DNA from: Sphingomonadales bacterium | Lineage (GTDB): Bacteria; Pseudomonadota; Alphaproteobacteria; Sphingomonadales; Sphingomonadaceae | Length of the DNA: 50,000 nucleotides | Assembly: GCA_025356275.1 (NCBI GenBank) | Contig: JANXUK010000039.1 | Span: 1-50,000, forward strand | Direction of reading: 5' to 3' | Shown: positions 22,400-31,591 of the stretch, in pieces | Position numbering within the stretch: the stretch's first letter is position 1 | How the letters are laid out: the number at the start of each line of letters is the position of its first letter | Translations under genes and position numbers: made by a program | Notes under the pieces: generated by a model | Told to the model about the DNA's origin: nothing | What the model saw: the letters and a program-made list of their open reading frames with translations, nothing else | Databases searched by the model: none

Positions 22400-24114
22400 G
22401 CTGCGCTCCATTCGGCCAGCGGGGCCCACTGCGCCGCCGGCAAGGCCTGCCGGGCCTGCGCGTCACAGGCGGTGGCAAGCGGGTTGGCCGAGCCGGCAAT
22501 CAGCGTCACCGCTGTACCCGCCATGCGCAGCCGCTCCGTCGTATCCTGCGCCACCGCCGCCTGGACCAGCGCGGCGTAACCGCCCGGCTGGCGCAGGGTT
22601 TCCTGCGTGCGCCGGTGCAGCGCGAGCGCGTCAAACTCCCCCGCGACCCGCCGCAGGTTGGCGCGCCGGGACGCGTACCACGGCCACCACACCTCGGCAT
22701 CGCGCAGCATCTGCCAGGTGCGGAACCAATGCGATCCATCGGCCGCAATCTCGGTGGCCGGAACATACCGCGCCGCCAGCCCGGCGCGCATCTCGGCGTC
22801 GGCACACAGCACCCCCTCCAACGCCAGCGCGGTGATCCGCTCCGGCGCGGCGATGGCGATTTCGGCAGCCAGCGCACTGCCCCAGCCCACCCCCAGCAGT
22901 GCCATCCGGTCGAGCCCCAGCGCCGTGCAGGCACCCAGCACCACATCGGCGAAATCGCCAAGCGTCGGTTGGTTCAGCGCATCGCTCTCACCGCAGCCGG
23001 GCAGGTCGGGCGCGATCACGAAGCGATGCTTGGCCAGAACGACCATCCGCGCCTCGACCCCGCCGCCCGCGCCGGGAACATCATGCAGAACCAGCAGCGG
23101 TGGGTGCGATCGGTCGCCCCGCGTGCGCAGCATCATCTGGCGCCCGCCGCATTCTACGAACACCCGCCGCACCCGGTCCGATGAAACCAATGTGGCAGGC
23201 AAGGCCGGCGCGCGCCCCACGCTGCCGAAACCGCCAAACGCCTCGCGCATCAGCGCCCGGCGCCGGTCCAGCGACGTGCCGATCTGTGCGATCCGGTGCC
23301 GGGGGTGATGCAGCGCCAGCCGGTCCAGATGTGGATAGAGCATGTCGCTTTCGCTGGCGGTGAACACCGCCGGCACCGGCAGACGCGCCGCCTGCTCCGC
23401 CCCTGCGCGATAGGTCATCGCGGCGCGATAAGCCGGGACATAGGTCTCGGCAGCGTCGAAATACATCGTGACCCAGCGGTTGGTGGATTCGGGCGAAATC
23501 ATGTCATTCTCGTTCAACGCACGCGGGTCGCGCGCAAACCACGGGAACCATATCGCCTGGTCGCGAATCCGCGTCCATGTTGCGGAATAATGCCCGCCAA
23601 GCGGGTCGAGCGGGACCTTCTGGAAGTACCCGTCCAGCAATTCGACCGATTCGGCCTCGGTAAAACAGGCCAGCCCGTCGATGAACAAGCCGGTCACCCG
23701 CGCCGGATGGCGCGCCGCCAGCTCTATCGCGATTGCCGCGCCGGTATGCGTCCCGAACACCGGGCACGGCGGCATGTCGATCTGCGCCAGCGTATCGGCC
23801 AGCGCATCGGCCACCTCGGCAACGGTCAGCGGATCGCCGGGCAGCGGGTCCGAAAACCCGAAGCCCGGCGTGTCAAAGGCAAAGCAGGTCCAGGCGTCGG
23901 CGACCGCCGCCATATCGTTGATCAGGAAAGATGAATTCGCTGGTGAGGAATGAATAAACAGCGCCGGCGGCCCGCTGCCCATGCTGCGCCCGTGGACCGC
24001 GCGGCCCGCCACGTCGATGAAATGCCGATGCACCCGCCCGCGGGCATCACCGCCAACGGTTGCCGCGCCCGGTCTCTTGGTCCCAGGCACCGGGGCGGCA
24101 ACCGCTTTCGACAT
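22396..24114 (-). CDS. Two-domain alpha/beta-hydrolase-fold protein lacking both nucleophile serines
   Basis: A 572-residue protein built from two alpha/beta-hydrolase domains, about residues 28-300 and 310-572. Domain 1 has PPALFIHSSPANSSFL, AFDTPGFGFSDPLPG and the elbow VFGTHTGAAIAIEL, with histidine 123 in the serine position. Domain 2 has PPLLVLHDVPGAGG, IAPDLPGCGESDAL and the elbow LLGVGWGSALAAEI, with glycine 410 in the serine position. Both domains share an aromatic cap segment (WFPWFARDPRALNEND versus WWPWYASRRANLRR), which supports internal duplication. No signal peptide is seen. ATG 24114 overlaps the TonB-receptor stop by one base (TGATG), and its stop overlaps the transporter ATG. 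It may be a binding, lyase or isomerase-type enzyme; ordinary serine hydrolysis looks impossible in either domain. Confidence 0.8.
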   Translation of the reverse strand: MSKAVAAPVPGTKRPGAATVGGDARGRVHRHFIDVAGRAVHGRSMGSGPPALFIHSSPANSSFLINDMAAVADAWTCFAFDTPGFGFSDPLPGDPLTVAEVADALADTLAQIDMPPCPVFGTHTGAAIAIELAARHPARVTGLFIDGLACFTEAESVELLDGYFQKVPLDPLGGHYSATWTRIRDQAIWFPWFARDPRALNENDMISPESTNRWVTMYFDAAETYVPAYRAAMTYRAGAEQAARLPVPAVFTASESDMLYPHLDRLALHHPRHRIAQIGTSLDRRRALMREAFGGFGSVGRAPALPATLVSSDRVRRVFVECGGRQMMLRTRGDRSHPPLLVLHDVPGAGGGVEARMVVLAKHRFVIAPDLPGCGESDALNQPTLGDFADVVLGACTALGLDRMALLGVGWGSALAAEIAIAAPERITALALEGVLCADAEMRAGLAARYVPATEIAADGSHWFRTWQMLRDAEVWWPWYASRRANLRRVAGEFDALALHRRTQETLRQPGGYAALVQAAVAQDTTERLRMAGTAVTLIAGSANPLATACDAQARQALPAAQWAPLAEWSAA

Positions 24115-26624
24115 CAGAACCTGGCAGTGGCGGTCACGCCAAACTGACGCCCGATCGGCAGGTACCCATCAAGATCGCCCGAAAAATCGCTCAGCCGCGC
24201 GTTGACCGAGACGATTTCGGGGGTGTGGTCGTTGGTCAGATTGTTCACATAAGCAGCTATGGAATAACCCGCATTGTTGACGCCAATCCGCGCATTCATG
24301 ATCGTGCGCGGCCCGTACCAGCTGATGTTGTTGTTGAAGGCATATTGCTTGGTCTCATAGCGCGCATTGTAGGTCGCGGTCCATTTCCAGCCATCGCCGA
24401 GAGCGCCCTCCACGTCAACGCCGCCGGTAAACTGGAAGTTGGCTTCGCGCGGCAGATGCAGCCCGTCGAGCGACAGCGCGGTTTTCGCAAAATTGGTGTT
24501 ATTATATTGCGAATTGGGCGCAAGCACCGTCACCCGGCCAGCGCATTGCGCGATGAAATTACAAGCACCCGCCGCGCCGAAGTCAAACGCATCCTTGCCA
24601 AATTTCGGATCGGCATAGCCGATTCCGCTATGGATATGAACGCCTTCGGCAAGTTTGGCGGCCACTTCGACTTCGAAACCGTCGGTGTGGACGCTGCCGA
24701 AATTCTTGGTGACGAGGCCGGGATTTGTCGCGACCGAGGACGGGCCCGAAATCTGGATGCCCTTGGTGTTGATGTGGAATGCGGCCAAATTCAGGAACAC
24801 CCGATTGCCCATGAAGCTGTTCTTCATGCCGATCTCATAAGTGACGTTGGTTTCGGGATCGAATTTGAGATCCGGCTGCGACCCATCGGGCGCCGCGACC
24901 GAGCGCTGGTTGAAGCCGCCCGCTTTATTGCCATTGGCGATGCTGGCGTAAACATTGGTGCCGGGGGTAACCTGATACTTCAGCGAGCCGCGATAATTGC
25001 TGAAGTTGAACGTGCCGAACGCCGGGGTGGTGCCATTGGGATAGAGGTAGGGAGTGGGCGCGGGGCCGGTGCAGCTGGCGGTGTTGGCGACCAGATAATT
25101 GGGGCAACCGGTTGACCGGATGATCAACTGGTCCTTCGTCTGGTGGGTATAGCGATATTCACCCGACACGGTCAGGCCCGCAACCAGGTCCCAGTCCGCG
25201 CCGACAAATCCCGAATATTGCTTGTCATGCGACAGCGACTGCGAAATGCGCGTCTGGCTGATGTTGCCGTCGACAGTGGTATAGTCGATCGCCTGACCAA
25301 AGCCGCCGGTGATGGTTTGCCCTGCCGGAATGGCCGAGCCATCGATACCGATGATCGTCGTGCTGAAGGTCTTGCCGCTGAAATAGAAGCCGCCGACTTC
25401 CCAGCGGAATTTTTGCTTGGCGTCCGATTGCAGGCGGATTTCCTCGCTAAAATCCTTGTTATTGGTGTTCGACCCGAACTGCTCCAGCAGGTTTACATAG
25501 GTGTTGCTGGGGGTGACCAGGAACGGGATACCGTTGCGCCGGCCGATAAAGTCGGTGAAGCGCTGCTGGTCGACCTTGGTATAGCCGGTCAGCGAGGTCA
25601 GCTTCATGCCGTCCAGATCATAGGTCATGTTGAAGCTGGCAAGGTTGACTTTGCGGGTGTTGCCGGTGGCCTTGCCAAAGGTCGGCTGGCTGGGAACCTC
25701 GACGGCATGCGCGTCGGGGTCGAAGTGGCCGCAGAATGCCGCATAGCCCGAGCCGCCCGGATCGGTCCCTGCCGCCGGGGTGGTCTTGGCGCCGCAATTG
25801 TTGATATTATAGGCAATCGCGGATTCGCCGAACTTGTCATTGCCATAATAATAGGCGCCGCTGATGGTGAGGTTCGGCGTTGGCACGAACAGCACCGACG
25901 CCTGAATGTCGCGCTTGATGAAACCACCGGCGCGGTTGCCGTTGACCTGGTCCTTATAGCTGCCGCCGAAATGCTCGTACCCGGCGGCAATCTTGGCGGC
26001 CAGCACGTCCTTTATCAGCGGCACGTTGACCGAGCCCGACACGCTATATTGCTGATCATTGCCGGCAAAAGCGGTCAGGCTGCCGGACAGGTCGGTCAGC
26101 GACGGCTTCTTGGAGACATAGTTGATCGCGCCAGCGAAGGCGTTGCGGCCATATAGCGCGCTGACCGGGCCCTTGACGACTTCGATCCGGGCAATATCGA
26201 TCAGGCCGACGTTGATCGCGGTGTTGTTCGAGATATACACCCCGTCGATGAATACCGCGACATTGGGGTCGCCGGCACCGCCGTTGAGGTTGGTCTGGCC
26301 GCGGATCACCGGGTTGACGCCGTATTCCGAACCGCCGCTGGTGACCGTCAGGCCCGGCGTCAGATAGGCGACGTCGCGCAGGTTGCGGACATTGGCCTGC
26401 TCCAGACTGGCCGCAGAGATCGAGGTGATCGCCAGCGGCACGTCCTGCAACTTTTCCACGCGGTTGCGCGCGGTGACGATTATGTCGCTGGTGGAGATGA
26501 CGCTGGCGGGCGCGCCATCGGCCGCCGGCTGAGCGGCTGCCTGCGCACAGGCAGCGGGTGAAACCGATAGCGTCAGGCCGATAACAGCCACGCCGCCAAG
26601 CAAGACATTACGATAGGCTCTCAT
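24114..26624 (-). CDS. TonB-dependent outer-membrane receptor
   Basis: An 836-residue TonB-dependent receptor. A signal peptide (MRAYRNVLLGGVAVIGLTLS then VSPAACA) is followed by a plug domain (SDIIVTARNRVEKLQDVPLA, LRDVAYLTPGLTVTSGGSE, VIRGQTNLNGG, IEVVKGPVSALYGRNAFAG) and a beta-barrel ending in an aromatic residue (GVTATARF). It carries a substrate across the outer membrane with TonB energy. In sphingomonads such receptors often import plant, lignin-related or xenobiotic compounds. ATG 26624 is preceded by an AGGGG ribosome site; an upstream TTG at 26645 is less likely. It heads a translationally coupled operon with the two-domain hydrolase-fold protein and GPH transporter. Confidence 0.95.
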   Translation of the reverse strand: MRAYRNVLLGGVAVIGLTLSVSPAACAQAAAQPAADGAPASVISTSDIIVTARNRVEKLQDVPLAITSISAASLEQANVRNLRDVAYLTPGLTVTSGGSEYGVNPVIRGQTNLNGGAGDPNVAVFIDGVYISNNTAINVGLIDIARIEVVKGPVSALYGRNAFAGAINYVSKKPSLTDLSGSLTAFAGNDQQYSVSGSVNVPLIKDVLAAKIAAGYEHFGGSYKDQVNGNRAGGFIKRDIQASVLFVPTPNLTISGAYYYGNDKFGESAIAYNINNCGAKTTPAAGTDPGGSGYAAFCGHFDPDAHAVEVPSQPTFGKATGNTRKVNLASFNMTYDLDGMKLTSLTGYTKVDQQRFTDFIGRRNGIPFLVTPSNTYVNLLEQFGSNTNNKDFSEEIRLQSDAKQKFRWEVGGFYFSGKTFSTTIIGIDGSAIPAGQTITGGFGQAIDYTTVDGNISQTRISQSLSHDKQYSGFVGADWDLVAGLTVSGEYRYTHQTKDQLIIRSTGCPNYLVANTASCTGPAPTPYLYPNGTTPAFGTFNFSNYRGSLKYQVTPGTNVYASIANGNKAGGFNQRSVAAPDGSQPDLKFDPETNVTYEIGMKNSFMGNRVFLNLAAFHINTKGIQISGPSSVATNPGLVTKNFGSVHTDGFEVEVAAKLAEGVHIHSGIGYADPKFGKDAFDFGAAGACNFIAQCAGRVTVLAPNSQYNNTNFAKTALSLDGLHLPREANFQFTGGVDVEGALGDGWKWTATYNARYETKQYAFNNNISWYGPRTIMNARIGVNNAGYSIAAYVNNLTNDHTPEIVSVNARLSDFSGDLDGYLPIGRQFGVTATARF

Positions 26625-26740
26625 ATTATTACCCCTGTTTGCCAATGCGCTGACGCGCGTTTCCCCTACCGCCCGAAACCAGGGGCAGGTGCGATTCTCG
26701 GTCCGTGATTATCTGTGCCGCCGCGCCGGGCGGCGCCCGG

Positions 26741-27274
26741 TCAGTGCGGGGCGTCTTTGTAGGCCAGCGACAGCGCCACATAGCCGCAAGGGCCCGATTT
26801 GCCGCCGCGTCCGGGCGTGCCCAGATCCTCGGCCACGAACATCGATCCCGGCTTCAGCGGATAGATCTCGCCGTTGGACAGGATGATCCGCGACGAGCCG
26901 CTGAGGAGGATGAACGTCTCACGGTAAGGCGCGGGGTGCACCGGAATTTCCATGTTGGGCTGGCCATAGACGATCGAGGCATGGCTGGGCGTGCCCAGAT
27001 CGAATTGGGTAACGGTGACCTTGCCGCCATAATAGGTACCGGTCTTGCCGGGGATTTTGATGGCCTCGACATGGCTGAGCCCATCGGCACCCTTGAACGC
27101 GCGCCACGCCTCGACCACCTCGACCGCGCGGCCCAGCGGCACGTCGCCCGATGCGCAGCGATCAGGAGCCACGGCTGACTTGGCGTTGGCCCCGGCGAGC
27201 GGCACGGCCAGCGCGGCGGCAAGCGTAGCCAGAGCGGCAGGAGCGGCAATCGTCCAGAGGTGTCTCGTCTGCAA
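26741..27274 (-). CDS. Exported cupin-domain protein
   Basis: A 177-residue protein with an N-terminal signal peptide (LQTRHLWTIAAPAALATLAA, cleavage after GANA) and a single cupin domain: MEIPVHPAPYRETFILLSGS, SNGEIYPLKPGSMFVAED. The cupin has a reduced metal site: HPAPYRE keeps one histidine and the glutamate. The start is a TTG at 27274-27272, supported by AAGGAG 8 bases upstream and by the signal peptide beginning there; no ATG fits the frame closer than 120 bases upstream. Probably periplasmic; binding of a small ligand or a metal-dependent isomerase/dioxygenase step is possible. It precedes the TonB receptor by 116 bases and shares a divergent promoter region with the FAD oxidase gene. 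Confidence 0.75.
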   Translation of the reverse strand: MQTRHLWTIAAPAALATLAAALAVPLAGANAKSAVAPDRCASGDVPLGRAVEVVEAWRAFKGADGLSHVEAIKIPGKTGTYYGGKVTVTQFDLGTPSHASIVYGQPNMEIPVHPAPYRETFILLSGSSRIILSNGEIYPLKPGSMFVAEDLGTPGRGGKSGPCGYVALSLAYKDAPH

Positions 27275-27453
27275 AACCCGTCTCCTTGATAGTGCCTCGC
27301 CGGCAAAGCTGGCGAAAGGCGATCCGCATTTGGCGGTATGCGGCGAGATACGACCCCGAACCCGGCTCGCGGCAAATCTTGAGCCCTGGGACAACCGCTA
27401 TCCGGTCGCCGCGTTCCGGTGCACACGCAAACCGCGCCAAGCTATGCGGTTTA

Positions 27454-27468
27454 CACATATCATATGTG
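27454..27468. promoter_or_regulatory. Perfect 15-base palindrome in divergent promoter (candidate operator)
   Basis: CACATAT-C-ATATGTG is a perfect inverted repeat with 7-base arms around one base. It sits in the 273-base gap (27275-27547) between the divergent cupin/TonB and FAD-oxidase operons, 80 bases before the ATG at 27548. The rest of the gap holds no gene. The nearest regulator is the IclR protein encoded at 29217, whose family binds similar 13-15 base palindromes, so it is the first candidate to bind here. This assignment is inference. Confidence 0.55.
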
Positions 27469-27547
27469 CTATCCCACCGCGCCCGAATAGCGGGCGCCAA
27501 CTCCGACGCCCTTTGCGTTGGCCGGGGCCAGGCGCGAGCCAGCCGCG

Positions 27548-29149
27548 ATGAAAACCCTGACCGCCCTCCCCCAAGATGATGCACCCCTGCTGGAAGCGCT
27601 GGTGACGCGACTCGGTGCTGATGCTGTTCACCAGGACGCGAGCCAGCTGACGTTCTTTTCGACCGACCTCGCCGCCGGCGGCCCCACCATACTGGCGGTG
27701 ATCGCGCCGCCCGACGAGGCCGCGTTGGCAGATGCGGTGCGGCTGTGCACCGAGGCCGGATGTCCCGTCATTCCGCGCGGCGGCGGTTTTTCCTATACGG
27801 GCGGTTACGTGCCGGTCGCCGCGCATAGCGTGATGGTCGATACCCGCCGGCTCAAGCAGATCGATATCCATGCCGAGGATATGTATGTCATCGCCGGCGC
27901 CGGGGTCACCTGGGCCGAGCTGTATGAGGCGCTGAAAGCCCAAGGCCTGCGTACCCCCTATTTCGGACCGATGTCGGGGTTTGGCGCGACGGTGGGCGGC
28001 GCCCTTTCGCAAGGCTCGTTCTTTCTGGGCTCGACGCAATACGGGCAGGCAGCGGATAGCGTGCTGGGGCTGGAGGTGGCGCTGGCTGATGGCACGCTGC
28101 TCCGCACCGGCAGCTGGGGGTCGGCACATGCGACTCCGCCTTTCCTGCGCAATTACGGCCCGGATCTGACCGGGCTGTTCCTGTCTGACACCGGCGCATT
28201 CGGCTTCAAGACCCGCGCCGCGCTGCGCCTGATCCCGTTTCCCGCCGCGCAGGCCTTTGCCAGCTTTGCCTTTGAGGACGAACTGGCTGCGCTCGCCGCC
28301 TTGTCGGCGATTGGCCGCACCGGGCTGGCCGGCGAATGCTATTTGTGGGACCCTTATTTCGTGCGGATCATGGCGCAGGCGTCGGCCGGGTTACTCGATG
28401 ATCTGAAGTTTCTGAGCGGGGTGGCGCGCGGTGGCGGCTCGCTGGTGCGCGGGCTCAAGAATGCGGCGCGGATGGCGGCGGCGGGGCGCAGTTCGTTCAG
28501 CGGCGACGTGTTCGTGCTCAATATCACCATCGACGATTATTCCGCCGTCGGTGCCGATGCCCGACTGGAGGGATTGCGCGCCATCGCGGTGGATCTGGGC
28601 GGCCAACCGATCACCGCTTCGGCTCCGATGGCGATGCGCGGCACACCCTTCACCGACTTCAACACCGCCGAACGCCGCCGGCCGCAACGCAGCGTCCCGA
28701 TCCACGGCCTGTCCTGCCACAGCGAGGCCGCCGTGGTCAGCCGCCGCATCCGTGCGGTGATCGACGAGCGCAAGGCCGACCTTGCCGAACTCGGCGTGCA
28801 TTGCGGCGTGATCTACTTCGCGGTGGGCCAGCAGACGGTCGCCTGCGAGCCGATACCCTATTGGGACGACCCCGAGTTTTACGCGCATGACCGGGTCGAG
28901 GAACGCTCCGACCTGGTCGCGCTGGCGGGGTTCAGCGACCGCCCGCCGGCGACCAAGGCGGCCTTTGCGGTGCGCGCCGCGTTCAAGGCGGTGTTCCGCG
29001 AGGCCGGTTGTGCGCATGTTCAGATCGGCAAATCCTATCCGTGGCTGGAAACCCGCGCACCCGCAACTTTGCGGCTGGCACAGCAGGTCAAGGCGCTGCT
29101 CGATCCGCACAATCTGGTCAATCCGGGCTCGCTGGGTTTCGGCGCGTAA
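27548..29149 (+). CDS. FAD-linked oxidase (FAD_binding_4 / glycolate oxidase type)
   Basis: A 533-residue flavoprotein with a PCMH-type FAD domain at the N-terminus: TILAVIAPPDEAALADAVRL, CPVIPRGGGFSYTGGYVPV (FAD pyrophosphate loop), and TPYFGPMSGFGATVGGALSQ. The C-terminal half ends with the family tail VKALLDPHNLVNPGSLGF. Relatives oxidise alcohols, hydroxy acids or phenols (glycolate oxidase, vanillyl-alcohol oxidase, 4-cresol dehydrogenase). No signal peptide. The start ATG 27548 follows the Arg/Ala-rich out-of-frame stretch that is not protein-like for this family. It is the first gene of a rightward set with IclR, aldehyde dehydrogenase and FAD monooxygenase genes; oxidation of an alcohol or hydroxyaryl substrate is plausible. 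Confidence 0.85.
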   Translation: MKTLTALPQDDAPLLEALVTRLGADAVHQDASQLTFFSTDLAAGGPTILAVIAPPDEAALADAVRLCTEAGCPVIPRGGGFSYTGGYVPVAAHSVMVDTRRLKQIDIHAEDMYVIAGAGVTWAELYEALKAQGLRTPYFGPMSGFGATVGGALSQGSFFLGSTQYGQAADSVLGLEVALADGTLLRTGSWGSAHATPPFLRNYGPDLTGLFLSDTGAFGFKTRAALRLIPFPAAQAFASFAFEDELAALAALSAIGRTGLAGECYLWDPYFVRIMAQASAGLLDDLKFLSGVARGGGSLVRGLKNAARMAAAGRSSFSGDVFVLNITIDDYSAVGADARLEGLRAIAVDLGGQPITASAPMAMRGTPFTDFNTAERRRPQRSVPIHGLSCHSEAAVVSRRIRAVIDERKADLAELGVHCGVIYFAVGQQTVACEPIPYWDDPEFYAHDRVEERSDLVALAGFSDRPPATKAAFAVRAAFKAVFREAGCAHVQIGKSYPWLETRAPATLRLAQQVKALLDPHNLVNPGSLGFGA

Positions 29150-29216
29150 GCCTCGTCGCGTCGACAAAGCGGCGGCTGGGTGGCACATCGGCCCGGACAG
29201 GCCGGGGAACATCGCA

Positions 29217-29999
29217 ATGGACAGTGACCAGGAACTGAAATCGCTGAAACGCGGGCTGAAGGCGATGACCCTGATCAACCGCGCCGGATCGATCACCATT
29301 TCCGAGCTGAGCCGCCATCTCGACCTGCCGCGGACCACTTCCGAACGGGTGCTGATGACGCTGTTGTCGGAGGGCTTTGTCGACCGCGATCCCCAGACCA
29401 AGCGCTATTTCCTGACCGCCCGGGTGCGCGCGCTGAGCCATGGATTCGGCGATGAGGGGTGGATCGCGCATGTCGCGACGCCGCTTTTGTTCGAAACCAC
29501 GCGCGAGATCGGCTGGCCGCTGTGCATCGCCACGCCGGTAGGCTCCTACATGAGCCTGCGGGTGACCACCGACCCCGCGACCTCGCTGCGGCTGCACCGC
29601 CGGCATATCGGCTCGGAGATCGCGATGACGGTGTCCTCCAGCGGGATCACCCATCTGGCATTTCTGGAGCCCGAGCAGCAGCGGATCATGCTCGAAATCC
29701 TGCGTGCCAGCGAGGATCCGGCGCAGATCATCGGCCAAGACGAGGCGCGGGTGATGTTCGCGATTCGGCAGGCGCATGAGGTGGGATACAGTTTCGGGCT
29801 GGATTACGGGCGCGAGCGCAGCGTGTCGGTGCCGATCATGGCGCATGGCCACGTCGTCGCGGTGTTGCTGATGGTGTTCATGGCGGCGGGGCTCGGCACC
29901 GAGCGGGTGGTCGGCGAATTCGTCCCCCGGCTCCAGGCCATGGCGCGCGAGATCGAGCGGCTGGCCTTTGTTGCCGAGGCAGCGCAAGTGGTGATCTGA
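29217..29999 (+). CDS. IclR-family transcriptional regulator
   Basis: A 260-residue IclR-type regulator. The N-terminal winged helix-turn-helix reads LKAMTLINRAGSITISELSR, LPRTTSERVLMTLLSEGFVDRD, and the effector-binding domain follows (GWIAHVATPLLFETTREIGWP, SSSGITHLAFL, AIRQAHEVGYSFGLDYGRE, VAVLLMVFMA). It likely senses a pathway acid and controls the flanking divergent operons. ATG 29217 begins the typical IclR N-terminus; sequence before it is not protein-like. It lies 67 bases after the FAD oxidase and 73 bases before the aldehyde dehydrogenase. Confidence 0.92.
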   Translation: MDSDQELKSLKRGLKAMTLINRAGSITISELSRHLDLPRTTSERVLMTLLSEGFVDRDPQTKRYFLTARVRALSHGFGDEGWIAHVATPLLFETTREIGWPLCIATPVGSYMSLRVTTDPATSLRLHRRHIGSEIAMTVSSSGITHLAFLEPEQQRIMLEILRASEDPAQIIGQDEARVMFAIRQAHEVGYSFGLDYGRERSVSVPIMAHGHVVAVLLMVFMAAGLGTERVVGEFVPRLQAMAREIERLAFVAEAAQVVI

Positions 30000-30072
30000 G
30001 CGGCGACCACCACATTTCGGTTCACCGGCGATTTACCCTCGCGATTGGCAGGGAACGTGGCATGTCTTGGGC

Positions 30073-31590
30073 ATGACCAACCGCAACCTGTCTTTGCGCA
30101 TCGAGCCCTCCGCCGGGACCCGCGATTTTCTGGCGGGCGACCACCCGCTGCTGATCGGCGGGGAGTGGACGCCAGGCGCCGGGCGCAGCATCGTCGTTGA
30201 GAATCCGGCGCGTGAGGAGCCGATAGCGCGGCTGCGCGCCGCCTCCGCCGGTCAGCTGGACGATGCGGTGGCGGCGGCGCGGCTGGCGCTGTCGGGTGAA
30301 TGGGGGCGGGCCAGCGGCGATGCTCGGGGGCTGATCCTGCACCGCTTTGCCGATCTGCTCGACGCGCGGGCGGAGCGGATCGCCGAAGTGATGACGCTGG
30401 ACAATGGCTCGCCGCTGACCTCGTCGCGGATGTTGGTGCGGCATCTGGGCGCGGCGCTGTTCCGATATTACGCCGGCTGGGCCACCAAGATCGCCGGCGA
30501 GGGCTTTGCCCCCTCGATCGGGGCGCGGCCGCTCGATGATTTCATGGTTACCACGCTGCGTGAGCCGATTGGCGTGGTCGGCGCCATCGTGCCGTGGAAC
30601 GCGCCGCCGGGCATGATCGCGATGAAGATGGCGCCGGCGCTGGCCGCCGGCTGTACCATGGTGCTCAAGACCGCCGAGCTGGCGCCGCTGGTCGGCGAAT
30701 TGTTCGCGCAGGCGTGGATCGATGCGGGCGGGCCGGCCGGCGTGTTCAACCTGATCCACGGCCACGGCGAGGATATTGGCGCGGCGATGGCGGCGCATCC
30801 CGGCATCGACAAGATCGCTTTCACCGGATCGACCGAGGTGGGCCGCAAGATCGTGATCGCCGCCACCGGCAATCTCAAGCGGGTGGCGCTGGAGCTGGGC
30901 GGCAAATCGCCCTTCGTGATCTTTCCCGACGCCGATCTGGACACCGCGATCGCGGCGGCGGCGATGGCCTGCTTCCTGTCGACCGGGCAGCAATGCATGG
31001 CCGGATCGCGGTTGTTCGTGCACGCCGATGTGCATGACCGGGTGGCCGAGGGCGTCGCCGCGCGCGCCGCCGGGCTGAAGATCGGTGACGGCATGGCGCC
31101 CGATACGGTGCTGGGCCCGGTGATCTCGGCGCGGCACAAGGCGCGGATCGCGCAATATATCGCCATCGCCAAGGCCGAGGGCGCGCATCCACTGCTGGAA
31201 ACGCCCGAGATCGCGGGCCCCGGCCATTTCATCGGCCCGACCGTGTTCACCGGGGTGACGCCGGGCATGCGGATCGAGCAGGAGGAGATGTTCGGCCCGG
31301 TCCTCGCGGTGCTCAAATTCACAGGCGAGGAAGAGCTGCTGAGCGCGGTGAACGGCACGCCTTACGGCCTGTCGGGATCGGTATGGACCCGCGATGTGCA
31401 GACCGCGCTGCGCGTCGCCAAAGGCATCGATTCGGGGCAGGTCGGCGTCAACGTCCATGCCGCGATGAGCCCGGAGACCCCGTTCGGCGGCAATCACCAA
31501 TCGGGCTGGGGCCGCGAATTGGGACGCGAGGGCCTCGACGGCTATCTCAAGACCAAGGCGATCAGCGTGGCTTTGGGGCGGCGCGGCTGA
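30073..31590 (+). CDS. Aldehyde dehydrogenase
   Basis: A 505-residue NAD(P)-dependent aldehyde dehydrogenase with the complete catalytic set: the Asn region VPWNAPPGMIAMKMAPALAA, LKTAELAPL (cofactor Lys), FTGSTEVGRKI, general base Glu in RVALELGGKSP, and the nucleophile Cys in FLSTGQQCMAGSRLF. EEMFGPVLAVLKF and PFGGNHQSGWGRELG complete the pattern. It oxidises an aldehyde to a carboxylate, likely the product of the alcohol dehydrogenase (19773) or FAD oxidase (27548). ATG 30073 is chosen; a TTG two codons upstream is also open. One base separates it from the FAD monooxygenase start. Confidence 0.93.
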   Translation: MTNRNLSLRIEPSAGTRDFLAGDHPLLIGGEWTPGAGRSIVVENPAREEPIARLRAASAGQLDDAVAAARLALSGEWGRASGDARGLILHRFADLLDARAERIAEVMTLDNGSPLTSSRMLVRHLGAALFRYYAGWATKIAGEGFAPSIGARPLDDFMVTTLREPIGVVGAIVPWNAPPGMIAMKMAPALAAGCTMVLKTAELAPLVGELFAQAWIDAGGPAGVFNLIHGHGEDIGAAMAAHPGIDKIAFTGSTEVGRKIVIAATGNLKRVALELGGKSPFVIFPDADLDTAIAAAAMACFLSTGQQCMAGSRLFVHADVHDRVAEGVAARAAGLKIGDGMAPDTVLGPVISARHKARIAQYIAIAKAEGAHPLLETPEIAGPGHFIGPTVFTGVTPGMRIEQEEMFGPVLAVLKFTGEEELLSAVNGTPYGLSGSVWTRDVQTALRVAKGIDSGQVGVNVHAAMSPETPFGGNHQSGWGRELGREGLDGYLKTKAISVALGRRG

Positions 31591-31591
31591 C

